From contig JAFUXW010000127.1 in NCBI GenBank assembly GCA_017477035.1, positions 1 to 9,339 on the forward strand: DNA of 9,339 bases, given 5' to 3'. Within the stretch, counting starts at the first letter, position 1. Each line of letters starts with the position of its first letter. The notes beneath the pieces were generated by a model. It ran no database searches. It saw nothing but the letters and a program-made list of their open reading frames with translations, and was not told the DNA's origin. This stretch comes from Alphaproteobacteria bacterium (GTDB lineage Bacteria; Pseudomonadota; Alphaproteobacteria; RF32; CAG-239). Position numbers and translations under genes: made by a program. Below are positions 1-4,653 of this stretch, piece after piece.

Positions 1-147
1 GAAGAAGGCGCTGATAAATTAACACTGGCAGATATGAACGAAGAGTCTGCTAATATGTTGGCATTACAAACACGTCAGCAATTGGCTATTAACTCTTTGA
101 GCTTAGCTTCTCAAGCTGCTCAGTCTGTATTGCAGTTGTTCCAATAA
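1..147 (+). CDS. Flagellin, C-terminal end (partial)
   Basis: The reading frame is open from base 1 and stops at TAA 145-147, giving the last 48 residues of a protein whose start lies outside the window. The segment has the alpha-helical flagellin C-terminal domain pattern: an acidic NEES-type stretch, then TRQQLAINSLSLASQAAQSV and a hydrophobic end LQLFQ. In flagellins this helix pairs with the N-terminal helix to form the D0 core of the filament, and it is recognised by the flagellar export apparatus and its chaperone. The TRQQL...SLASQ...VL.LF form is typical of alphaproteobacterial flagellins. A strong terminator follows 18 bp after the stop, so this is the last gene of its transcript. 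Only the C-terminus is visible, so the paralogue (fliC, fla and so on) cannot be named. Confidence 0.85.
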   Translation, partial: EEGADKLTLADMNEESANMLALQTRQQLAINSLSLASQAAQSVLQLFQ

Positions 148-165
148 TCAGCATAGAGATCAACG

Positions 166-196
166 AAAAAGAGTGGTATTTTTGCCACTCTTTTTT
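166..196 (+). terminator. Rho-independent terminator of the flagellin gene (probably bidirectional)
   Basis: Stem AAAAAGAGTGG (166-176) pairs with CCACTCTTTTT (185-195), extended by a T177-G184 wobble around a 6-nt loop, and a T run follows. The A run on the left side becomes a T run on the minus strand, so it could also stop transcripts arriving from the convergent tRNA side. Confidence 0.9.
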
Positions 197-202
197 GTTT
201 GG

Positions 203-249
203 CTACCACAAAAAAAGCCCGAGTAAAAACTCGAGCAAATTGGTAGGGG
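203..249. repeat. 47-bp direct repeat, copy 1 (detached duplicate of the tRNA-Leu 3' end and terminator)
   Basis: Bases 203-249 are identical to 415-461, offset by exactly 212 bp. The unit holds, on the minus strand, the last 9 bases of tRNA-Leu (CCCCTACCA), a short spacer, the terminator hairpin with its T run, and GTGGTAG. In this copy the tRNA body is missing; only the 3' tail remains. Just outside the repeat on the tRNA side, CTTGA (250-254) resembles CTTGA in the tRNA T-loop region if 8 bases are skipped. That could be a trace of a deleted second tRNA, but five bases is weak evidence. The unit also has short inverted ends, CTACCA and TGGTAG. Confidence 0.95.
210..236 (-). terminator. Intrinsic terminator, duplicate copy
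   Basis: Read on the minus strand, stem GCTCGAG and CTCGGGC (one G-T wobble, 6-nt loop) is followed by seven T. It is identical to the tRNA-Leu terminator at 422-448. It would stop any minus-strand transcript reading through that first terminator, leaving an RNA that carries the 250-414 segment at its 3' side. Confidence 0.75.
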
Positions 250-414
250 CTTGAGAAAAGAAAACAACCACAAAAGGTTGTTTTCTGACGAAAGGCGAAG
301 TTTTGTTATTGAGCGAGCAAGAGGCAACGCAGCGAAGCGAATATTACAAAACGAGTGACCGCAGCGCCGTTAGCGAGGAACGAGCTTACAAGCCAGACGT
401 CAGACGGAGGCTGA
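250..414. other. Non-coding, purine-rich, GC-richer segment between the direct repeats
   Basis: No convincing gene is seen here. The part from about 286 to 410 is visibly richer in GC than the AT-rich flanks and is dominated on the plus strand by purine-rich units such as GCGAGCAAGAGG, AGCGAAGCGA and AGCGAGGAACGAGC. A short inverted repeat GTTTTGT (300-306) and ACAAAAC (346-352) encloses part of it, and a perfect hairpin lies at its left end. A minus-strand open frame crosses its right end, but it runs antisense through the tRNA and resembles no known protein. Possible readings are a relic of an inserted element, the remains of a second tRNA locus, or the body of a small minus-strand RNA ending at the 210-236 terminator. 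The sequence alone does not decide between them. Confidence 0.5.
259..286 (-). terminator. Perfect 11-bp hairpin, terminator-like on the minus strand
   Basis: AGAAAACAACC (259-269) and GGTTGTTTTCT (276-286) pair without mismatch around a 6-nt loop. On the minus strand the stem ends in TTTTCT and is followed by TTTCTC, giving a pyrimidine-rich tail of the kind seen at weak terminators. On the plus strand no T run follows beyond the stem itself. The structure is certain; the function is not. Confidence 0.45.
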
Positions 415-461
415 CTACCACAAAAAAAGCCCGAGTAAAAACTCGAGCAAATTGGTAGGGG
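415..461. repeat. 47-bp direct repeat, copy 2 (in place at the tRNA-Leu 3' end)
   Basis: This is the second copy of the 203-249 repeat. Bases 453-461 are the genuine 3' end of tRNA-Leu, and 422-448 is its terminator. A tRNA 3' end repeated a short distance downstream is the usual footprint of site-specific integration at a tRNA gene. Here the spacing is only 212 bp and no integrase lies between the copies. Confidence 0.95.
422..448 (-). terminator. Rho-independent terminator of tRNA-Leu
   Basis: On the minus strand the hairpin GCTCGAG, TTTTTA, CTCGGGC is followed by seven T, starting 4 bases after the CCA end of the tRNA. It is identical to 210-236. Confidence 0.85.
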
Positions 462-538
462 TAGTCAGACTTGAACTGACACGGCCAAAGGCCACAAGAT
501 TTTGAGTCTAGCGCGTCTACCAGTTCCGCCATACCCCC
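453..538 (-). tRNA. tRNA-Leu (anticodon CAA)
   Basis: The 86-nt RNA is read on the minus strand from GGGGGTA (538-532) to the encoded CCA (455-453). The full cloverleaf can be drawn: acceptor GGGGGTA/TACCCCT, D arm GCG/CGC with a GGTAGA-type loop, anticodon loop CTCAAAA with anticodon CAA (plus-strand TTG, 502-504), a long variable arm GGCC-TTT-GGCC, and T arm GTCAG/CTGAC with loop TTCAAGT. The long variable arm plus discriminator A73 make this a class II leucine tRNA, decoding UUG. Two pairs are non-standard: G1-U72 at the acceptor end and U28-U42 in the anticodon stem. The gene converges on flagellin and diverges from the TPR-methyltransferase gene. Confidence 0.93.
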
Positions 539-551
539 ATCAGTGAAACAA

Positions 552-580
552 TAGATATAATATAAATTCGATTCCGTCAA
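552..580 (-). promoter_or_regulatory. Likely promoter of tRNA-Leu
   Basis: On the minus strand TTGACG (580-575) is followed after 17 bases by TATCTA (557-552), placing transcription a few bases before the mature tRNA 5' end at 538. The -35 box is good and the -10 box is weak. The 10-mer ACTATTGACG around the -35 recurs in the promoter of the minus-strand DUF2934 gene. Confidence 0.5.
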
Positions 581-627
581 TAGTTTTTTTACTTGATTTG
601 TTATAAAATATCAAAAAAGGAAAAACA

Positions 628-1944
628 ATGACAGAAATAACCGATCTCATAAATTCTGCTATTCGAAAATATCAAAAAAATGATTTTAAATCAGCTCTGA
701 AATTTGCAGAAAAGATTTTAAGAAAAGATGCAAAAAATCCAGATGCTCTGGTGATAAAAGGGAATGTGTATTATCAGAATCATCAAATATCGGATTCTTT
801 GCAATGTTACTTAAAAGCGATAGAGGCGGATTCTCATCATCAAAGTGCATTAATTAATATTGCGAATACTTATTTTGAAATGAAAAATTATGAGCAGGCT
901 TATCAGTTTGCAAAGAGGATTCTTTTTGAAGACAACAGCCATAAAACAGCTTTATCAATTCTGGGAAATTCCGCTTTGGAATTAGAAAAATATGAAGAAA
1001 GTAAAAGTGCATTTTTGAAAATTTTACAACAAGATTCTGTAGATGCTTGGAGTTATAATTCTTTGAGCAGAATATATCAAAAAACAGAAGATTATAAACG
1101 CGCTTTAGCCTACGGATGGAAAGCGGTTGAACTATCCGGTGGTGCTGATGAACAACACTTGAATTTCGGATATTTGTTGTATGAAATTGAAGATTCCCGA
1201 TTGATGGATTCTATTCAAAAATATGCAAATGAATGGATTACAAAATATGCGCAAAATCCGATTGTAAAACACATGGGAAATGCGCTTTTGCATAATGAGA
1301 AAATCGAGCGAGCAGATGGTGAATATGTTCGCGAAATTTTTGATGTATTTGCTGATGATTTTGAAGAAGTTCTTGCCTCACTAGATTATCAGGCACCCGA
1401 GTTAATTATGGAAGAATATAAGCAGATTCTTTCAGAAAAAAAAGATTTCAAACAAGAGGTGCTTGACGTTGGTTGCGGAACGGGTTTATGTGGCATTTTG
1501 CTAAAAAAAATAAATTCCAAAATCGTGTTGTATGGTATTGATATTTCAGAAAAAATGCTTGAAAAAGCCAGACAAAAAAAGTGCTATCGGAAATTAATAA
1601 AAGATGATTTGGAAAATTATTTTTCGGTTAGCAAAAAACAATTTGATACGATAGTGGCAGCAGATGTGTTAACCTATTTCGGTGAGCTCAAAACTTTGTT
1701 TAAAGGATTCCATAAAATTCTTTCAGAAAAGGGGTGTGTCATATTTACGGTATCAGCTAATACGGTTAATGAACAAGACTATTTTTTGCATCCGTCCGGA
1801 CGTTTTTTACATCATAAAAATTATGTCAAAAAAGTATTGAAAGATAGTGGATTCGAGATAAAAAAAATGAGCGAAAAAATACTGAGAAAAGAAGGTGGAA
1901 AAGACGTTCTCGGATATATCATTACTGCTATTAAAAAGGCATAA
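628..1944 (+). CDS. TPR-repeat SAM-dependent methyltransferase (COG4976-like)
   Basis: The 438-residue protein has two parts. Residues about 4-170 form roughly five tetratricopeptide repeats with the usual small-residue and tyrosine spacing (for example the NDFKSAL and KNYEQAY segments), a protein-binding scaffold. Residues about 275-435 form a class I methyltransferase fold: motif I VLDVGCGTG (278-286), the acidic ribose-binding end of strand 2 at YGIDIS (D305), DDL (326-328) and the motif DTIVAADVL (340-348). The linker FDVFADDFEEVL.SLDYQAPELI (238-260) is typical of predicted TPR-methyltransferases of COG4976. No signal peptide is seen, so it should be cytoplasmic. AAAGGA ends 7 bases before the ATG and supports the start; no clear promoter was found beyond a TATAAA at 602-607. 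The methyl acceptor is unknown. The neighbouring flagellin makes flagellin or cell-surface modification a possibility only. Confidence 0.85.
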   Translation: MTEITDLINSAIRKYQKNDFKSALKFAEKILRKDAKNPDALVIKGNVYYQNHQISDSLQCYLKAIEADSHHQSALINIANTYFEMKNYEQAYQFAKRILFEDNSHKTALSILGNSALELEKYEESKSAFLKILQQDSVDAWSYNSLSRIYQKTEDYKRALAYGWKAVELSGGADEQHLNFGYLLYEIEDSRLMDSIQKYANEWITKYAQNPIVKHMGNALLHNEKIERADGEYVREIFDVFADDFEEVLASLDYQAPELIMEEYKQILSEKKDFKQEVLDVGCGTGLCGILLKKINSKIVLYGIDISEKMLEKARQKKCYRKLIKDDLENYFSVSKKQFDTIVAADVLTYFGELKTLFKGFHKILSEKGCVIFTVSANTVNEQDYFLHPSGRFLHHKNYVKKVLKDSGFEIKKMSEKILRKEGGKDVLGYIITAIKKA

Positions 1945-1974
1945 AAAAACTCTGCCGAATAAGCAGAGTTTTTT
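1944..1974. terminator. Shared bidirectional terminator between convergent genes
   Basis: A perfect 12-bp stem, AAAAAACTCTGC (1944-1955) and GCAGAGTTTTTT (1963-1974), encloses a 7-nt loop. It starts at the last base of the methyltransferase stop codon and ends 16 bp before the stop of the convergent DUF2934 gene. The A and T runs on the two sides let it work in both directions. Confidence 0.9.
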
Positions 1975-1990
1975 AATTCTGTATCAGAAA

Positions 1991-2191
1991 CTATTTAGAC
2001 TTCTTAGATGTCGTTTTCTTGCTGCAAGAAGAAGATTTGCAAGAAGTAGACTTTTTAGAAGAAGACTTAGAATTTAACTGTTCAACAGCCATTGTCCAGA
2101 AATATTCATCATTACCATTCGGGCAACCGGCGTTTTGCCATAAATAATAAGCAGCTTCTCTGATAGAATTTTCATTAAGTTTATTTGCCAT
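1991..2191 (-). CDS. Small DUF2934-family protein with a Ser/Lys/Cys tail
   Basis: The protein is 66 residues. Residues 8-39 (NSIREAAYYLWQ..GCPNGNDEYFWTMAVEQL) match the DUF2934 pattern: I-R-x-x-A-Y-x-L/I-W, a Gly-Pro-type turn, then an aromatic-rich helix ending in A-x-x-x-L. The function of this family is unknown. Residues 41-66 consist only of Ser (12), Lys (9), Thr (3) and Cys (2), a strongly basic and presumably disordered tail that could bind nucleic acid or another polyanion; that role is inference. There is no signal peptide or membrane segment. An upstream ATG at 2233 would add 14 residues, but it lies inside the likely -10 box. The start at 2191 has GGAG (2201-2198) six bases before it and is preferred. 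The gene is alone in its transcript and shares a terminator with the methyltransferase gene. Confidence 0.82.
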   Translation of the reverse strand: MANKLNENSIREAAYYLWQNAGCPNGNDEYFWTMAVEQLNSKSSSKKSTSCKSSSCSKKTTSKKSK

Positions 2192-2197
2192 AACTAA

Positions 2198-2201
2198 CTC
2201 C
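2198..2201 (-). promoter_or_regulatory. Ribosome binding site that fixes the DUF2934 start
   Basis: Minus-strand TTGGAG with 6 bases to the ATG at 2191-2189. No comparable site precedes the longer start at 2233. Confidence 0.7.
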
Positions 2202-2231
2202 AAATAATAAAAATTGTTAGATAACACTTTC

Positions 2232-2259
2232 AATATACAATCAAAATTTAATACGTCAA
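2232..2259 (-). promoter_or_regulatory. Promoter of the DUF2934 gene
   Basis: On the minus strand TTGACG (2259-2254), a 16-base spacer and TATATT (2237-2232) form a good sigma-70-type promoter. The expected start near 2225 gives a leader of about 30 bases before the ATG at 2191. The -35 lies in the same 10-mer, ACTATTGACG, as in the tRNA-Leu promoter. Confidence 0.6.
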
Positions 2260-2348
2260 TAGTAAATCGCTGTTTTTGATGAGAAAACGAAAAATATTTT
2301 TTTTGATGATGATATTTTCTTGCATTTAAATAGAATAGAATTTATAGA

Positions 2349-2376
2349 TTGTTTTTAAAGTGCTGACATATATAAT
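2349..2376 (+). promoter_or_regulatory. Likely promoter of the glgB-glgX-malQ operon
   Basis: TTGTTT (2349-2354), a 16-base spacer and a perfect TATAAT (2371-2376) would start transcription near 2383 and leave a leader of about 58 bases. An alternative pair is CTGACA (2363-2368) with GATATT (2385-2390). The region is very AT-rich, so chance matches are likely. Confidence 0.5.
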
Positions 2377-2426
2377 ATGTAAGCGATATTATCATCAAGT
2401 CTAATTATGCTTTAATTAAGTCTATT

Positions 2427-2432
2427 AGGGGG
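2427..2432 (+). promoter_or_regulatory. G-rich ribosome binding site of glgB
   Basis: AGGGGG ends 9 bases before the glgB ATG. It lacks the usual GGAGG core and would pair with the 16S tail through one G-U wobble. A similar G run precedes the gene at 9028. Confidence 0.6.
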
Positions 2433-2441
2433 CTTTTATAT

Positions 2442-4637
2442 ATGGAAAATTTATTATCAAAAGAAGAGATGGAAGCAATCATCAACGGTGATCACGGTAA
2501 TGTTTTCGCTGTATTGGGAATTCACAAAGATAAAGGAAGTAAACAAGTCTTTATCAGAGCGTATGAACCCAAAAGTAATTCGATTGAAGTTATAAAAAAT
2601 GACGGAACATCTCTGGGCTTGATGACGAAACTTGATGACAGAGGTTTTTATCAAATTAATCTTGGTGCGGTAGAAAATTTTGCATATCACTTTCGTATAG
2701 AAAATGATAAAGGTGAAAAATTTAATCAACCGGATATTTATTCTTTTCCCGCCACAATAGGTGATATAGATGTCTATCTGTTGTCTGAAGGAAACCATCT
2801 GGAAATGTATAAAAAGCTCGGTGCACACGTAATGGAAATCAACGGTGTTAAGGGTGTAGCCTTTGCAGTATGGGCGCCGAACGCAAAACGTGTTTCCGTT
2901 ATCGGTAATTTTAATAATTGGGACGGCCGGGTGAATGTTATGAGAAAACATCCGACTTGCGGTGTGTGGGATATTTTTATTCCGAATATCGGTGAAGGTG
3001 AAATTTATAAATATGAAGTAAAAACACAAGAAAATTACATTTTAACAAAAGCCGATCCTGTCGGATTCTGGAGTGAAATCAGACCTAAAACGGCATCAGT
3101 CGTTTACGATTTAAATCATTATAATTGGAATGATGACACTTGGATGCAAAACAGAGAAGAAACGTGTACATTCGATAAGCCGATGTCAATTTATGAAGTC
3201 CACTTAGGATCTTGGCGCCGTAAAGGAAAAAATGGTGAAGAATTCTTAAACTATCGTGAAATGGCAGATTATTTGGTTCCGTATGTTACCAATATGGGCT
3301 TTACGCATGTTGAATTTTTACCTTTGGCAGAGCATCCGTTGGATTGCTCTTGGGGTTATCAGGTGATTGGTATGTTTGCACCGACCAGTCGTTTTGGAAC
3401 ACCGGATGATTTGCGTTATATGATTGATAAATTCCACCAAGCAGGTATTGCCATTATTATGGATTGGGTGCCTGCGCATTTTCCAAAAGATGCACATGGT
3501 TTAATAGAGTTTGATGGAACACATTTATATGAGCATGCAGATCCCCGTAAGGGAGAGCATCTGGATTGGGGAACGAAAATTTATAATTACGGTCGTACGG
3601 AAGTTTGCAACTTTTTATGTGCCAGCGCATTATATTGGTTGAAAGAATATCATATTGATGGCTTACGGGTAGATGCCGTTGCTTCAATGCTGTATCTGGA
3701 CTATTCTCGTAAGAACGGCGAGTGGATTCCGAACGTATATGGCGGTAATGAAAATATTGAAGCCATTGCTTTTTTACGCAAGATGAATGAGTTGGTTTAC
3801 AGCCAGTGTAAAGGGGCAAATACCTGTGCTGAAGAATCAACCGCATGGCCGATGGTTTCCCGTCCGACATCTATGGGCGGATTAGGTTTTGGTTATAAGT
3901 GGAATATGGGGTGGATGAATGATACTTTGCGCTATATTTCCCACGAACCGATCCATCGTAAATATCATCACGGGATGCTGACGTTCGGTTTACTTTATGC
4001 TTTTAATGAAAACTTTATTTTGCCGATTTCACATGATGAAGTTGTTCACGGTAAAGGATCAATGCTTTCTAAAATGCCGGGTGATGAATGGCAAAAGTTT
4101 GCAAATTTACGAGCTTATTATGGTTTTATGTTTACGCATCCCGGAAAGAAATTATTGTTCCAAGGCTGCGAATTCGGGCAAGATTGGGAATGGAATTCGG
4201 AAGAAAGTTTACGTTGGCATTTATTACAATATCCGATGTATAAAGGAATGCAAAATTGTGTTCGTGATTTAAATTTAATGTACCGTGGTAATCCGGCTTT
4301 TTATGAGGTCGATTTTGATTATCGTGGGTTTGAGTGGATAGAACATTCCAATGCAGATGACAGTATCATTTCATATATTCGCAAAGCGCATAATCCGGCA
4401 GATTATATGGTTGTTATATGTAATTTTACACCGGTTGTACGTCAGCATAAAATGGGAATGATTGAAAAATGTCGTTTTCAGGAAATATTCAACAGTGATG
4501 ACAAAAATTATTGGGGAAGCGGTGTTAAAAACAAAGGAATGATTGAAGCCAAAGACGGTGAATGGGATTGTAAACCTTATAATATAGAAGTGACGGTTCC
4601 GCCACTCTCAACAATCGTTTTAAAGCCGATCAGATAA
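2442..4637 (+). CDS. glgB: 1,4-alpha-glucan branching enzyme GlgB (GH13)
   Basis: GlgB cuts an alpha-1,4-glucan chain and rejoins the piece by an alpha-1,6 bond, making the branches of glycogen in the cytoplasm. The 731 residues match the usual proteobacterial length (E. coli 728). An N1 module holds GNVFAVLGIH (residues about 20-29). A CBM48-type module covers about 126-215, with FAVWAPNA and GNFNNWDG. The GH13 barrel starts near IYEVHLGSWRR (about 249). The catalytic residues are visible with the same spacing as in E. coli: nucleophile D411 in DGLRVDAV, acid/base E464 in CAEESTAWP, and the transition-state Asp D532 in ISHDEVVHGKGSM. An all-beta C-terminal domain completes it. It is first in an operon with glgX (16-bp gap) and malQ. 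Nothing is missing or truncated. Confidence 0.97.
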   Translation: MENLLSKEEMEAIINGDHGNVFAVLGIHKDKGSKQVFIRAYEPKSNSIEVIKNDGTSLGLMTKLDDRGFYQINLGAVENFAYHFRIENDKGEKFNQPDIYSFPATIGDIDVYLLSEGNHLEMYKKLGAHVMEINGVKGVAFAVWAPNAKRVSVIGNFNNWDGRVNVMRKHPTCGVWDIFIPNIGEGEIYKYEVKTQENYILTKADPVGFWSEIRPKTASVVYDLNHYNWNDDTWMQNREETCTFDKPMSIYEVHLGSWRRKGKNGEEFLNYREMADYLVPYVTNMGFTHVEFLPLAEHPLDCSWGYQVIGMFAPTSRFGTPDDLRYMIDKFHQAGIAIIMDWVPAHFPKDAHGLIEFDGTHLYEHADPRKGEHLDWGTKIYNYGRTEVCNFLCASALYWLKEYHIDGLRVDAVASMLYLDYSRKNGEWIPNVYGGNENIEAIAFLRKMNELVYSQCKGANTCAEESTAWPMVSRPTSMGGLGFGYKWNMGWMNDTLRYISHEPIHRKYHHGMLTFGLLYAFNENFILPISHDEVVHGKGSMLSKMPGDEWQKFANLRAYYGFMFTHPGKKLLFQGCEFGQDWEWNSEESLRWHLLQYPMYKGMQNCVRDLNLMYRGNPAFYEVDFDYRGFEWIEHSNADDSIISYIRKAHNPADYMVVICNFTPVVRQHKMGMIEKCRFQEIFNSDDKNYWGSGVKNKGMIEAKDGEWDCKPYNIEVTVPPLSTIVLKPIR

Positions 4638-4653
4638 TCGGAGAATAGGAAAA

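Noticed and set aside
203..461. CRISPR-like array from the 47-bp repeats
   Set aside because: There are only two copies, the 165-bp gap is far too long for a spacer, and the repeat is explained by the tRNA 3' end and its terminator.
386..580. Minus-strand open frame of 64 codons
   Set aside because: It runs through the whole tRNA-Leu gene and its terminator, lacks a good ribosome site and resembles no protein.
1895..2077. Plus-strand open frame of 60 codons
   Set aside because: It overlaps the end of the methyltransferase gene, the shared terminator and the DUF2934 tail; its Arg-rich end is the complement of the Ser/Lys codons.
2189..2233. Longer start for the DUF2934 gene at 2233
   Set aside because: The ATG overlaps the likely -10 box and has no ribosome site, while the start at 2191 has GGAG at ideal spacing and begins the protein just before the domain.
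2457..3029. Minus-strand open frame of 190 codons inside glgB
   Set aside because: It is antisense to the well-supported N-terminal modules of GlgB, has odd Ile/Phe/Tyr-rich composition and no ribosome site.
3457..3870. Minus-strand open frame of 137 codons inside glgB
   Set aside because: It is antisense to the GlgB catalytic core, whose motifs are unambiguous; treated as a shadow frame.
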